This document shows, piece after piece, positions 51,287 to 61,134 of a stretch of DNA of 64,000 nt. The stretch covers positions 1 through 64,000 of the forward strand of contig NZ_JAEC01000030.1 of the NCBI RefSeq assembly GCF_000518705.1, given 5' to 3'. Source of the stretch: Shewanella colwelliana ATCC 39565. Its GTDB lineage: Bacteria; Pseudomonadota; Gammaproteobacteria; Enterobacterales; Shewanellaceae. The notes under the pieces were generated by a model, which did no database searches, was not told where the DNA came from, and saw only the letters and a program-made list of their open reading frames with translations. Position 1 is the stretch's first letter, and each line of letters starts with the position of its first letter. The translations under genes and the position numbers were made by a program.

Positions 51287-52240
51287 GTGGAGTTAAGGCA
51301 TTTAAGGCATTTTCTAGTGTTGGCCAAACTGAAGCATTTTCATCGCGCCGCGAGCCAGTTAAATTTGGCGCAGCCATCGCTCTCTCGTAGTATTCAAAAG
51401 ATGGAGGAACGCCTGGGGGTTAAATTGCTAGAGCGAAACTCTAAGTCTGTATCACTGACGCCTTTTGGTGAGCTGGTGGTGCGTCATGGGCAAAAAATAA
51501 TCGATGATGTCGACTTGCTCAATAAAGATATTCGCTCGCTCAATGGCCTAGATGCGGGAGATATCATCATTGGTGCCAGCCCAATTCCATCTAATGCATT
51601 ATTAGGCCCTGCGGTGGGCAATTTTATCCGCCTCTATCCTCACATTAATATTGACCTCATCGTCAAGTCTCCAAGTATGTTGTATGACCGTTTGGTCAAT
51701 GGTGCTCTATCAATGTTTGTCGCTGAGACCCGAGCCACTGATTTCGATAAGCGTGATGAACTATCGGTAATACCACTGCCTGAATTTGAAGTGCAGTTTT
51801 TTGTGAGAGCCAATCATCCGTTGACCGAGATGGCAGGTATTACCTTGCAGTCATTACGCCAGTATCCGTTGGCGATGCCGCGATCCATGCCGCCAAGCAT
51901 TCAGCGACAGTTTGGAGACCTGTTTGACAAGGACCGCCATGACTTTGCTGGCTTGGTCAAGTTTGATCAGTTTCAACCAATTAAGACGTCGATGCTGAGT
52001 TGCGACATGGTGGCCATTACACCAGAACTTGCGGTTCGCCAGCAGTTAGATGATGGTAGCTTGGTGAGTTTATTGGTCGATGATATGGCAAAACTGACAG
52101 CCAATTTTAGCGTGGTTTATTTAAAAGGCATTAGTTTGACCCCAGTTGCCGCAGGGTTTGTGGAGTTTTTAGTCGATAGTGCCCATCAGAGAGAGGCACA
52201 GAGCTCTCAGTCTGATAGGGCTAATTTGGCGTTAACTTAA
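51287..52240 (+). CDS. LysR-family regulator, intact paralogue
   Basis: A 317-residue LysR regulator. The HTH domain (LRHFLVLAKLKHFHRAASQLNLAQPSLSRSIQKMEERLG) is followed by an effector domain (IIGASPIPSNALLGP, LSMFVAETRATD, HDFAGLVKFDQF). It starts with GTG and has AGAGGGGG upstream. It is divergent from protease 2 and probably controls it; the effector is unknown. It is the closest relative within the window of the broken copy at 44788. Confidence 0.88.
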   Translation: MELRHLRHFLVLAKLKHFHRAASQLNLAQPSLSRSIQKMEERLGVKLLERNSKSVSLTPFGELVVRHGQKIIDDVDLLNKDIRSLNGLDAGDIIIGASPIPSNALLGPAVGNFIRLYPHINIDLIVKSPSMLYDRLVNGALSMFVAETRATDFDKRDELSVIPLPEFEVQFFVRANHPLTEMAGITLQSLRQYPLAMPRSMPPSIQRQFGDLFDKDRHDFAGLVKFDQFQPIKTSMLSCDMVAITPELAVRQQLDDGSLVSLLVDDMAKLTANFSVVYLKGISLTPVAAGFVEFLVDSAHQREAQSSQSDRANLALT

Positions 52241-52243
52241 ATG

Positions 52244-53191
52244 CTAATTCTGCTTTAAGCTGATGTTACCGCTGATGGTACCTAGGGCTATATCGGCACT
52301 ACCATTACCCATTTGGAAGTCGAGTGAACGACTTGCGGTATATTTTGATTTTTGTGGTTTATCTAGGGTTAACGAGTTGTCGATATCTCCACCTGGGCCG
52401 CCATTGACTGTGAATCTAGCGTCCATATTACTTGGCAAGGTGAGGCTAATATCTCCACTGACACTATCAATGTTGGCTTTTGATGATAAGCGGTTAAAAG
52501 ACAAGACTAAGTCACCACTCACACTTTGACCATTGAAACGGTTTACATCGACAAACTGCACGCTGGCTGAGCCTGACACTGTCTCTATAGAGGCTTCACT
52601 CGCTTGGCTATTGGCCGTAAGATCGCCGCTAACCAATTTGTAGCTTACCTTTCCCAGACTCTGTTTATCATTGATATTGCCTGAGACAGTTTCAAGACGT
52701 GTTTTTCCATCTAGTAGGGCGGTCACAATGTCACCCGATACGGTGATTAAAGCGATATCTTGCTGAAGCTGAGTCGCTTTAATATCACCGCTAACGGATT
52801 GAATGCTGATATCTCCATTGAGTCCATTCACCGTATAACTTGCCGATATACTGTCGGCGTTAAGCTTAAGGCTTTTTGGCACCATGATGGTCAATTTAGA
52901 TCCATCTTTGTTGTTTCCCGAGTATTGACGAGGCATTTTGTCCTCGATGGTGACCGAGTTTCCCTGCTTTTCCAGCAGTAAGCCTTCGCTGAGTTCGTCT
53001 AAAGTGCCAGTGATCTGAATTTCAGCATTATCCCAAGGTTTAATGGTGACTTCACCGCGATGCACTTGAAGATTCAATTTGAGCGTATCGTCAACGTCGA
53101 TGCGCTTGTCAACCGATTGTGCGGCCATGGCAATAGGACTGAGCGCCACAAATGTGGTAACCAATAGGGATTTCTTAAGGGTTAGGTTCAT
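52244..53191 (-). CDS. Exported DUF4097 beta-strand-repeat protein
   Basis: A 315-residue protein with a signal peptide (SLLVTTFVALSPIAMA) and a repetitive beta structure. The unit VSGDI or VSGSASV recurs every 20-25 residues (SVSGDIKAT, TVSGDIVTA, LVSGDLTAN, QSVSGDLVL, SVSGDISLT), typical of DUF4097. Its start overlaps the stop of the upstream gene by 4 bases, so it is the last gene of the ECF sigma operon and may be the envelope component that the system protects or monitors. Function unknown. Confidence 0.85.
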   Translation of the reverse strand: MNLTLKKSLLVTTFVALSPIAMAAQSVDKRIDVDDTLKLNLQVHRGEVTIKPWDNAEIQITGTLDELSEGLLLEKQGNSVTIEDKMPRQYSGNNKDGSKLTIMVPKSLKLNADSISASYTVNGLNGDISIQSVSGDIKATQLQQDIALITVSGDIVTALLDGKTRLETVSGNINDKQSLGKVSYKLVSGDLTANSQASEASIETVSGSASVQFVDVNRFNGQSVSGDLVLSFNRLSSKANIDSVSGDISLTLPSNMDARFTVNGGPGGDIDNSLTLDKPQKSKYTASRSLDFQMGNGSADIALGTISGNISLKQN

Positions 53192-53706
53192 ATTATCTCT
53201 CCTGCTTTTTGTTGAATGACAGGGAGGTTTTGCCCCTGTTTAATTAGTTCTATTTCTCTTTGCTGTGTCCATAGCCATAGCTGCCATAGTTGCTTATCTG
53301 TCGGATTTAGTTGTAAGTTTTGGTAGATCTGCTTAGCTGCATCTTTCAGTTGTTTGATGCCATTTTCTACCGGTTGCCCATAAGGGCTTATTTGCCAGTC
53401 GACATGAGTTGCTTGCTGTGCAAGCTCGGTGACTTGCTGCTGATGTTGTGTGTTAATTACCGCTAAAGTTGCTAATAGCGCGTCGTGATTTTGGGCTGCT
53501 ATTTCTGGTGTTAAAAAGGGTTTACCTATGAGTAAGGCAAGTAGCAAAAGACTCACTAATGCAAAAGGTCGCCATAGTTGGTTAGGTTGAGCGGTTGTGG
53601 GGGCATCGAGTCGTCGTGCGATCTCGGGCCACAAGTCTTCTGCTGGCGTCATCTCTTTGGGCGCATCGTCTATTAACTGCGCCAGTTGATTGCTGTTGTT
53701 GGCCAT
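53188..53706 (-). CDS. Anti-sigma-like membrane protein
   Basis: A 172-residue protein with a cytoplasmic N-part (LIDDAPKEMTPAEDLWPEIARRLD), one membrane helix (FALVSLLLLALLIG, about 48-64) and a helical periplasmic part. This layout and its place directly after an ECF sigma factor (stop and start overlap by one base) suggest an anti-sigma factor. No zinc-binding HxxxCxxC motif is seen, so it would be a non-ZAS type. Assigned from context. Confidence 0.7.
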   Translation of the reverse strand: MANNSNQLAQLIDDAPKEMTPAEDLWPEIARRLDAPTTAQPNQLWRPFALVSLLLLALLIGKPFLTPEIAAQNHDALLATLAVINTQHQQQVTELAQQATHVDWQISPYGQPVENGIKQLKDAAKQIYQNLQLNPTDKQLWQLWLWTQQREIELIKQGQNLPVIQQKAGEII

Positions 53707-54281
53707 TAGATCATCTCCTGTAGCAATTTTTTTGCTCTGTGGTACTGCGCCTTGCTGGTACCCGGTGCAATATTAAGACGTTTAGCTATCTCATCGTGTT
53801 GGTACCCCTCTAGCGCATAAAGCACAAAGATTATGCGTGCCCGCTCAGGGAGCCTAATGATCAACTTATCTAACCCGTCATAGTCTATAACGCTAGCTGC
53901 ACTGTCTGCATCAAGCTGCTCTGGTAAAAAGCGATCCCAAAAACGCTTATGTTTGTTGATGCAGTTCAGGGCTTGGTTGACCGTTAAGCTATGAAGCCAA
54001 GTAGTGAACTGACTCTCTCCTTTAAACTGGGGTAACTTTTGCCATACACGTACAAACGTATCTTGGGTGGCCTCTTCGGCTAACTCTTTTTGACCAGCAA
54101 GCCGGAAACAGAGGGCATATACACGTTGATGATGTTGTTGATAGAGTTCGCGAAAGGCGATTTTGTCGCCCTGTTTCGCTAGCTCAACCAAGGTCGCATC
54201 AAGTTTTTTCTGCGTTGATGATAATGGTATTGATGCGCTCAACTCATATTCCCTGTCAGCGATGAGATACCTATTAGACAT
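53706..54281 (-). CDS. RpoE-type ECF RNA polymerase sigma factor
   Basis: A 191-residue ECF sigma factor. Region 2 contains YQQHHQRVYALCFRLAG and EEATQDTFVRVWQKLPQFKG (-10 recognition). Region 4 contains LPERARIIFVLYALEGYQHDEIAKRLN (-35 recognition). The ATG at 54281 is taken; a TTG at 54287 is also open. It leads an operon with the anti-sigma-like and DUF4097 genes. About 100 bp upstream is an 8-bp tandem repeat, and the AAACTTTTTTAATACC stretch at about 54302-54325 (minus strand) resembles an ECF-type promoter, which would suggest autoregulation. Confidence 0.88.
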   Translation of the reverse strand: MSNRYLIADREYELSASIPLSSTQKKLDATLVELAKQGDKIAFRELYQQHHQRVYALCFRLAGQKELAEEATQDTFVRVWQKLPQFKGESQFTTWLHSLTVNQALNCINKHKRFWDRFLPEQLDADSAASVIDYDGLDKLIIRLPERARIIFVLYALEGYQHDEIAKRLNIAPGTSKAQYHRAKKLLQEMI

Positions 54282-54377
54282 AGGCAAGTATCGAATTGGT
54301 TTAAAGCGGTATTAAAAAAGTTTCTCAAAGGTATAACAGTTGGTGCTAACTAGGCAATTTTCGTTAGCTTGAGGCGG

Positions 54378-54513
54378 GAAGCGGAGAAGCGGAGAAGCGG
54401 AGAAGCGGAGAAGCGGAGAAGCGGAGAAGCAGAGAAGCAGAGAAGCGGAGAAGCGGAGAAGCGGAGAAGCAGAGAAGCAGAGAAGCAGAGAAGCAGAGAA
54501 GCAGAGAAGCAGA
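54378..54513. repeat. 8-bp tandem repeat (17 units, minisatellite)
   Basis: Seventeen copies of GAAGC(G/A)GA: six G-type, two A-type, three G-type and six A-type, in that order. A degenerate GAAGGAG follows. The unit is not a multiple of three and lies between the stop of the cyclodeaminase gene (54562) and the sigma-factor start, so the copy number can change without breaking a gene. Confidence 0.95.
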
Positions 54514-54561
54514 GAAGGAGCCGTGGTTGATACTTCCTTCTCTCATCGTTTGGTTAGTCGA

Positions 54562-55512
54562 TTAACTATTATGTTTTTCAAATACTAGCTGTGCACCGAC
54601 AAGATCGGCAAGGGCTGTGCCTACTGTCTTAAAAACGGTGATTTGGCTATCCGTTTGTCTGCCATGAACCGTGCTACTACACAGTTGCGAGAGCTCACCT
54701 TTTACACGATCTAGGCTGTACACCCCTTCATCTACTGGTATCAGCAGTTCGCCTGCTTCGGCAAAGACATTGAGCTTTGAGTCAACGTAAACCTCATTAT
54801 CAGTAATGAGTGCTGTATCGCATTCACGTCGGTCGTGATTATGGTTACCGATTAGGTCGACATGGGTGCCACTTTTGACCCATTCAGCAGGAAATAGCGG
54901 TGTCGGTGAGCCAGTTGCGCAACTTATGATATCTGCACTGCGTACGCACTGCTCAATGTTGTCACACACATTTATTTCCAACTCAGGGCGAACCTTTTTA
55001 ATCGCATTGACCGTGTTCTGGGCCTTATAGGGGTCACGTCCCCAGACGGTGATAGTAGTGATAGGACGTACCGTGGCATGAGCAAGTGCCATATAGGTGG
55101 CCAAGTTACCCGTGCCGAAAACCAGTAGATGTTGAGCGTTTTCGCGGGCAAGGTATTTTGCACCGAGCGCCGAAACCGCAGCAGTACGCCAATAGGTCAC
55201 ACTGGTACCGTCAACTAAGGCTTGTGGTTCACCTGTTAGGCGATTAAAAATAAGAATTTTTGAGTATAAACTTGCCAATTGTGGTGATTTTTTGGGGTTG
55301 TCAGGAAAATACGTAAAGGCTTTTACGGCAATGGTTTTGTCATTCCATGCTGGCAACACGGCAAAGGCGTCACTGTGCATGCCATTCTGGTCTAGTGGAA
55401 ATACCTGCCGTTGTGGCGTTCCGGCTGGTTTAGCAAACGCCTCTTGTAGGGCGTCTATCAAGCTTGGGAAATCTAACGCTGTATTGACATCTTTGGCGTG
55501 AATCGTGTGCAT
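54562..55512 (-). CDS. Ornithine cyclodeaminase / mu-crystallin family protein
   Basis: A 316-residue NAD-dependent enzyme of the ornithine cyclodeaminase family, which also holds imine reductases and amino-acid dehydrogenases. The Rossmann site GTGNLATYMALAHA (about 134-147) is clear, as are FKTVGTALADLVGAQ near the C-terminus and GHSV-like SVTYWRTAAVSALG in the first part. The real substrate may be another amino acid. Start supported by AAGGAG before the ATG. A 12-bp palindrome at 55537-55548 lies in its promoter. Confidence 0.85.
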   Translation of the reverse strand: MHTIHAKDVNTALDFPSLIDALQEAFAKPAGTPQRQVFPLDQNGMHSDAFAVLPAWNDKTIAVKAFTYFPDNPKKSPQLASLYSKILIFNRLTGEPQALVDGTSVTYWRTAAVSALGAKYLARENAQHLLVFGTGNLATYMALAHATVRPITTITVWGRDPYKAQNTVNAIKKVRPELEINVCDNIEQCVRSADIISCATGSPTPLFPAEWVKSGTHVDLIGNHNHDRRECDTALITDNEVYVDSKLNVFAEAGELLIPVDEGVYSLDRVKGELSQLCSSTVHGRQTDSQITVFKTVGTALADLVGAQLVFEKHNS

Positions 55513-55536
55513 GTATGCTCCTTGTTTTTGCGGGAT

Positions 55537-55548
55537 ATTGTATACAAT
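55537..55548. promoter_or_regulatory. 12-bp perfect palindrome, candidate GntR-type operator
   Basis: ATTGTATACAAT, 25 bp before the ATG of the ornithine cyclodeaminase gene; TTGTATACAA-like half sites are common for GntR-family regulators. No regulator gene is next to it. Confidence 0.4.
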
Positions 55549-55763
55549 GGTAAGTGCAATTGAAAATTGAATTTATATTCTCTCGTACAAGGCTGGCTTA
55601 GTGGTTGATATCGTCTGGATCATCTCAGTTATTACAATAAAAATAGTTAATACAACTAATGGTTTGGCCGATAGTTACTATAATGATTATTGGCACCTCA
55701 AAAATATTTTGCTATTTGCCTTAAAGCGGGTAAATGCACCTGAACAAATCTAAGGATCTTTTT

Positions 55764-57626
55764 ATGCTCATCCGTCATAAATTACTCGCAAGTGCAGCCA
55801 TCTCCATCTCTTCTGTGATTGCGATGTTTGCGCTGCAGCAGTATTCGGCCAGTACCTTGGATGATCTGTCTCACGCAGCGCAGAGCGTCATAGAGCTTGA
55901 AAAGGAAGTTTTAAGCTTACGTAAAGAAGAGAAAGACTTTTTTTCACGTCTTGATTTGAGTTACCTCGACACTCACAAGACTAATGCCGAGGACGTATAC
56001 AACCTAATGGATGGGCTTAAGTCGACGTTTAACGATTACAACATTCCTACCAATGCGTTGGATAGTTTTGACAGCAGTCTGCATGAATATCAAAACATTT
56101 TTGTTGAGATAGTTAACCTACAAAGAGAGATTGGCCTACATGCCAAAGATGGACTTTATGGTACCTTGAGAGGGGTGGTGCACAATGTTGAAACTTTAGT
56201 TAAAGAGAATGATCAGCCAGAGATGATGGTGACTATGTTGCAGCTAAGGCGTAATGAAAAAGATTTTATGTTAAGGCGCAGCTTGAGTTATCTCGATAAA
56301 TTTAATGGCAATTTGGCTGTTTTAAGGCAGCAGTTTGATGAATCTTTTTTAAGTAGCAGCGTTAAGAGTGAACTAAACCGTTCACTTGCTGCTTATGAGA
56401 AAGATTTTAAGGTGCTTATTAGCAAAGAGCAGGCGCTAGGGCTGACAAAAGATGACGGTAAGATGGCTAATTTACGCGACAGTATTGCTAGGGCTGAGCA
56501 GGGGTTGGCAACATTGAAGGAGCAATCGTTTAATGCCATTAACGATGCAGAAAATAGCGCGGTAACCATTAGTATCTCGATATTTGTGTTAATTACAATA
56601 GTCTTGATCGGTTTTACCATTGCGATCATTCGCAGCATTATGGAGCCGGTTAAAAAGATTAGTGATGCGATTGCTAACATTGAAGCGACCAAAGATCTCA
56701 CTCTACGCTGTGATACCAAAGTTGATGATGAGATAGGCCAAATTGCAAATCACTTTAATAGTATGGTTGACTCGTTCCAGCACTTGATAAAAGAGGTGCT
56801 TGAGTCTGTCGAGGTGGTTAATCGTTCTTGCCAGGAGTTGTCTGAAAATTCGATACGTGCATCAGAGGGGGTTGGCCGTCAATTAAATGAGACTGACATG
56901 GTAGCCACTGCGATAACAGAAATGGGCGCAACCATTGATGAGATTGCCAATAATACCGAATTGGCGGCAGAGCGCGCCAGCAACACTCATGATAATGCCC
57001 AGCAAGGGCAAGTTGGTGTGGAGCATACCATTGAGAAAATTCAGGCACTGGCGGAGCAACTTAACAGTTCTGCGCAAGTGGTGTCAGATCTTGAAAAAGA
57101 CAGTGAAACTATTGGCAGTGTACTTGATGTTATTCGAGGTATTGCCGAACAGACCAACTTGCTTGCTTTGAATGCTGCAATTGAGGCGGCGCGAGCGGGT
57201 GAACAAGGGCGAGGGTTCGCCGTGGTCGCAGATGAAGTGCGCAGCCTCGCTATGCGCACACAAGAGTCGACAGAAGAGATTGCTGGCATAATTCAGACGT
57301 TACAATCGCGCACCCGCTCTATTGTGCAGTTGATGGAGTCCACACAAAAACAAGGCAGTGAAAGTGCAGAGCAAGCCGCTAGTGCTGGTGCATTGCTAGA
57401 GCAGATTAATGCTGATGTGACCAATATTATGGATATGAGTACTCAAATTGCGGCGGCGATTGAAGAGCAAAGTATGGTGGCGTCAGAGGTTAACAAAAAT
57501 GTGGTGATCATTCGTGACATTGCAGCCGAATCTGCGACGGCGGCGGATGAGAATGCATCGGCGTCAGATGAAGTGCGCGCCAGAACAGAATCACTTTATC
57601 AATCAGTGAGTGTTTTTAAGATCTAG
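55764..57626 (+). CDS. Methyl-accepting chemotaxis protein with HBM-type sensor
   Basis: A 620-residue chemoreceptor. An N-terminal membrane helix precedes a large periplasmic sensor with two EKDF modules ([18 protein letters not shown] and [18 protein letters not shown]), typical of HBM sensors that bind organic acids such as TCA intermediates. A second membrane helix (about 274-295), HAMP domain and signalling hub ([20 protein letters not shown], then [18 protein letters not shown]) follow. I prefer the ATG at 55764 to 55734 because AAGGA lies 7 bases before it. The actual ligand is not known. Confidence 0.9.
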   Translation: MLIRHKLLASAAISISSVIAMFALQQYSASTLDDLSHAAQSVIELEKEVLSLRKEEKDFFSRLDLSYLDTHKTNAEDVYNLMDGLKSTFNDYNIPTNALDSFDSSLHEYQNIFVEIVNLQREIGLHAKDGLYGTLRGVVHNVETLVKENDQPEMMVTMLQLRRNEKDFMLRRSLSYLDKFNGNLAVLRQQFDESFLSSSVKSELNRSLAAYEKDFKVLISKEQALGLTKDDGKMANLRDSIARAEQGLATLKEQSFNAINDAENSAVTISISIFVLITIVLIGFTIAIIRSIMEPVKKISDAIANIEATKDLTLRCDTKVDDEIGQIANHFNSMVDSFQHLIKEVLESVEVVNRSCQELSENSIRASEGVGRQLNETDMVATAITEMGATIDEIANNTELAAERASNTHDNAQQGQVGVEHTIEKIQALAEQLNSSAQVVSDLEKDSETIGSVLDVIRGIAEQTNLLALNAAIEAARAGEQGRGFAVVADEVRSLAMRTQESTEEIAGIIQTLQSRTRSIVQLMESTQKQGSESAEQAASAGALLEQINADVTNIMDMSTQIAAAIEEQSMVASEVNKNVVIIRDIAAESATAADENASASDEVRARTESLYQSVSVFKI

Positions 57627-57686
57627 TCCATAAAATTAGCCCAGTCGTCTAAGCTTTTAAGTGACAGAAAACAATGAGTGCTGCTC

Positions 57687-59267
57687 ATGAGATTAAACCA
57701 TTTTTTGAACCTTTTAAGCTTAGTCCTGCTGTTGCTGTCATTAGTGACTGCCAGTGTTATTTATTATTTTCTCTATCTTCCCGCCATCGAGCAGCAGGTG
57801 TTGCAGAAGCAACAAAAAGAGTTGGCTGTGGTTCAAAAAGGGATCGAGTTTTCGCAGCGTAATCTTGAAACACTCTGTTATGACTATGCCATATGGGACG
57901 GTATGGTCGACTTTGTCGAATCAACATCTGAAGATTTCATTCAATCTAACCTTTTAGATAATACCTTTGAGGCAGCCAGTTTAAATGGTTTTTATGTTTT
58001 TAATAAGCAAGGTGGCCTTGTTTGGCATTACGCACAGAGTGAGGATTATAGTCCGCAACATTTGCCGCAATCGCTAGAGGGCTTTATTGGTAAGATTTTG
58101 CCCGCCGATACGGTATTTTCACAGAAAAAGCCCAGCATCAGAAATGGTTTGATCAATATGGGCAGTAAGCTGGTCTATTTTAGCAATGTCACCATTCTGC
58201 CGACGAGTGGCATGGGTGACATTGTCGGTAGCCTATTAGTCGTTAGAGAATTGAGCGGTAAAGTTCAGCAGGAGATCACCGAATTAAGTTTGGTTAATTT
58301 TCATATCATAAAGCTAGCTCCCCAGTTTACCGCGCCGCATATGCAGGACTTTCGCAGTCCACCAAATATAGGAGTGTTAGCGGGTTCACATGCATGGATA
58401 ATAAAAGATGTATTAGGGAATGCAGCGGCTGAAATCACAGTTACTCATGATGAAGGGCAATTACCCTCGATTTTTACTTTTGAATCACTGCTGATGTTTT
58501 TTAGCGTATTGGCCATGACATTTGTAGCGATTTTACCACTCTCTTTACTCGTATTACGGCCTTTACGGGTGGCCAATAAAGTATTAACTAAAATGGCTCG
58601 TAGAGGAATTTTACTTAGAATGCCAACAGCGTGGCGCATAGATGAAATTGCCAATTTAACTCACTCCTTTAATTTAGTTGTGGATAAGCTTGAGCGACAT
58701 CAAAATTATCTCGAAAGCCTCTCTTTTAATGATCCTTTGACCGGTATTGCGAATCGACGCAGCTTGGAAGTCTTTGCACAGCGAGCACAAGAGCAATGGC
58801 GAGATGGCAAAGGGGCTATTGGTTTTTTAATGATCGATATCGATTATTTTAAAAGTTATAACGATTCGTTAGGCCATCAAGCGGGCGACCAAGTGCTTAT
58901 TCGTATTGCTCAAGCCTTAATGGTCGAGTGTCGTCGTCGTGGAGAGCTAGTGACTCGGTATGGTGGTGAGGAGTTTTGTGTTGTGATTCAAGGGGACAAT
59001 ATTGCACAGATGAAGTTGTTGGCAGATCGACTTTTAAAACGTGTTCGAGAACTTAATATATATCATGAACATTCTCCTTTAGAAATCATCACTGTGAGTA
59101 TCGGTGGAGTGTTCTATCCACCTTTCCACCCTCAATTTGAACAGGATGACTGGCAAACCATGATAGGTTTAGCCGATAGTCAATTGTATGTGTCGAAACA
59201 TGCTGGACGTAACTGTCTTAATATTAAATATGAAGCAGTTCACCCACTAGCACTCGTGGGCGAATAA
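57687..59267 (+). CDS. CHASE4-HAMP-GGDEF diguanylate cyclase
   Basis: A 526-residue protein (or 529 from the GTG at 57678). Two membrane helices (about 6-28 and 260-285) flank a CHASE4-type periplasmic sensor (CYDYAIWDGMVDFVE, LLDNTFEAASLNGFYVFN). A HAMP-like linker leads to a GGDEF domain beginning LSFNDPLTGIANRRSL. The active site is GGEEF. The residues at the inhibitory site are RRGE instead of RxxD, so feedback inhibition by c-di-GMP may be weak. It lies 51 bp after the chemoreceptor gene. Confidence 0.9.
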   Translation: MRLNHFLNLLSLVLLLLSLVTASVIYYFLYLPAIEQQVLQKQQKELAVVQKGIEFSQRNLETLCYDYAIWDGMVDFVESTSEDFIQSNLLDNTFEAASLNGFYVFNKQGGLVWHYAQSEDYSPQHLPQSLEGFIGKILPADTVFSQKKPSIRNGLINMGSKLVYFSNVTILPTSGMGDIVGSLLVVRELSGKVQQEITELSLVNFHIIKLAPQFTAPHMQDFRSPPNIGVLAGSHAWIIKDVLGNAAAEITVTHDEGQLPSIFTFESLLMFFSVLAMTFVAILPLSLLVLRPLRVANKVLTKMARRGILLRMPTAWRIDEIANLTHSFNLVVDKLERHQNYLESLSFNDPLTGIANRRSLEVFAQRAQEQWRDGKGAIGFLMIDIDYFKSYNDSLGHQAGDQVLIRIAQALMVECRRRGELVTRYGGEEFCVVIQGDNIAQMKLLADRLLKRVRELNIYHEHSPLEIITVSIGGVFYPPFHPQFEQDDWQTMIGLADSQLYVSKHAGRNCLNIKYEAVHPLALVGE

Positions 59268-59271
59268 TCGT

Positions 59272-60897
59272 TTAAACCTTAAATGTATTAACCTGTTGGC
59301 GCATCGTTGCCGCGAGCTCCGTGAGTCGATCAATCGATTGAGCTAATTCGATTGCGGACTCTGTTGAGTGCAGAGCAATATCACTGATGGCGATGATGCT
59401 ACGGTTGATACTCTCTGCGACGCTACTCTGTTCCTCTGCTGCGGTAGCGATATGGGTGTTCATTTCTGTGATATTATCAACGGAACTCACAATTTCTTGC
59501 AGAGCCTGGCCTGCCATATTGGTTTGACTGTTGGCATTATCAACCTGTTTAATGCCTACATCCATCGCATTGACCGCCTCTTTTACGCCAGCTTGTAAGG
59601 TATCAATCATAGATTCAATCTCTTGGGTGGCTTCTTGTGTGCGCTGTGCCAGCGAACGAACCTCATCTGCAACCACGGCAAAGCCGCGTCCTTGCTCGCC
59701 AGCTCTAGCAGCTTCAATCGCAGCGTTTAGTGCTAGTAAATTTGTCTGTTCAGCTATTCCCTTAATAACACTGAGTACGCTGCCTATGTTTTGGCTTTCA
59801 TGGGATAGATGAGTGATCACCTCAGATGTACTTTGGATCTGGCGTGACAGCAGCCCCATGCTATTTATCGATTGCTGCACGATATCATTGCCATTGGCGG
59901 CAAACTGATCGGCGTTTCTTGCTGAATCAGCGGCTGCTGTTGTGCTCTGTGCGACTTCATTGACTGTGGCTGTCATTTCGTTCATTGCTGTTGCTGTTTG
60001 CTCTGTCTCAGCTTGTTGCTGCTGAATACGAGCGTTAGATGTCTTAGTAAAATCATTTAGCTCTTGAGCCGATTCGCTTACGGTATTCGCGGCTTGAACT
60101 ACGCCGCTTAATATTCCTCTAAGGTGGGTGAATAGATCGTTGAGGCTGGTAGAGATAAGTCCCAATTCATCATTATTCAATTGGTTAAACGTAACGGTCA
60201 GATCGGCGTTTTTCTGAATGGCACGTAATTGGGTTCTGATATGATTAATAGGCGACATTACTGAGCGGTTAATCCATACACCGAGTATTATGCTGGCTAT
60301 TACGGTCAAGGTTGTCAGGCTAATGAATAGAGTCAACGATGACTCATAAATCTCAACGACTCTGTTTTTCTCTTGAGATGCAACGTTAAGCTGCAGTGTA
60401 ATTAATTCAGAGATGGTACCACTGATAGGATCGATGACTTTATAAAGAGGGATGATTTCACTGTTTAGCCTGCCCTGAATATTGCCAGACATACTGCCGA
60501 GTTGCTGGATAAGCTGATTGATTTTTTGATTTGCGGGGATAAATAGTCTTTCTGCCTCTGCGACCAGTTGGCTTTCTTGAGTGGTTAACTCAGTAGATAC
60601 ATATTTCTGCCAGCGAACATCAATATTTTTGCTCGCATCACGCATGGCTTTAGTGGCTTCCTCTGCGCTAAATTCTCCAGCGTTTGCTTTATTGATGGCA
60701 TCAATCACAAATACAGCATAGTCATCAGCAATCACCTTTAGATCCTCTAAGGGAACCACTCTATCGTTATAGATTGTGGTGACCCCTTGTTGAATGGTGG
60801 TCATCATGTTAATCGCAAGCACACAGATGCAGATAAGCAGCGTGAGAGGCAGTAAAATGCCAAATGCCATTTTATGTTTGATCTGAATATTATTCAT
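59272..60897 (-). CDS. Methyl-accepting chemotaxis protein with four-helix-bundle sensor
   Basis: A 541-residue chemoreceptor. Membrane helix (about 10-30), four-helix-bundle periplasmic sensor (about 35-185), second helix (about 190-210), HAMP domain (to about 265) and signalling hub ([20 protein letters not shown], then [18 protein letters not shown]). The C-terminus lacks a CheB/CheR-docking pentapeptide. It converges on the CHASE4-GGDEF gene, with 4 bases between the stops. Ligand unknown. Confidence 0.9.
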   Translation of the reverse strand: MNNIQIKHKMAFGILLPLTLLICICVLAINMMTTIQQGVTTIYNDRVVPLEDLKVIADDYAVFVIDAINKANAGEFSAEEATKAMRDASKNIDVRWQKYVSTELTTQESQLVAEAERLFIPANQKINQLIQQLGSMSGNIQGRLNSEIIPLYKVIDPISGTISELITLQLNVASQEKNRVVEIYESSLTLFISLTTLTVIASIILGVWINRSVMSPINHIRTQLRAIQKNADLTVTFNQLNNDELGLISTSLNDLFTHLRGILSGVVQAANTVSESAQELNDFTKTSNARIQQQQAETEQTATAMNEMTATVNEVAQSTTAAADSARNADQFAANGNDIVQQSINSMGLLSRQIQSTSEVITHLSHESQNIGSVLSVIKGIAEQTNLLALNAAIEAARAGEQGRGFAVVADEVRSLAQRTQEATQEIESMIDTLQAGVKEAVNAMDVGIKQVDNANSQTNMAGQALQEIVSSVDNITEMNTHIATAAEEQSSVAESINRSIIAISDIALHSTESAIELAQSIDRLTELAATMRQQVNTFKV

Positions 60898-61002
60898 TTA
60901 ACTAACCCAAATAGTGGAGGCTACTTTAAAGCGATTAAACTTTAGTCGTACTAATAGGTATAGCAAAAGAATATGGGAATATGCGGAAAATGTTGCAGAT
61001 AC

Positions 61003-61027
61003 AAAAAAGCCTCGCAATGCGAGGCTT
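61003..61027 (-). terminator. Terminator of tRNA-Phe
   Basis: Minus strand: GCCTCGC, loop ATT, GCGAGGC, then six T. Confidence 0.85.
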
Positions 61028-61058
61028 TCTTTAGACGCTAGTAGCACCTAATCAAATT

Positions 61059-61134
61059 TGGTGCCCGAACCCGGAATCGAACCAGGGACACGAGGATTTT
61101 CAATCCTCTGCTCTACCGACTGAGCTATTCGGGC
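61059..61134 (-). tRNA. tRNA-Phe (GAA)
   Basis: A 76-nt tRNA with encoded CCA end. Minus-strand reading: GCCCGAATAGCTCAG (acceptor and D arm), anticodon arm GAGGATTGAAAATCCTC with anticodon GAA, T arm GGTTCGATTCC, and acceptor GGGCACCA. A terminator follows. Single tRNA. Confidence 0.97.

Noticed and set aside
54378..54513. CRISPR array
   Set aside because: The repeats are 8 bp and directly joined, with no spacers and no cas genes nearby.
54364..54546. 60-codon leucine/serine-rich frame over the tandem repeat
   Set aside because: It is simply the 8-bp repeat read in a frame; the low-complexity pattern is not a protein family.
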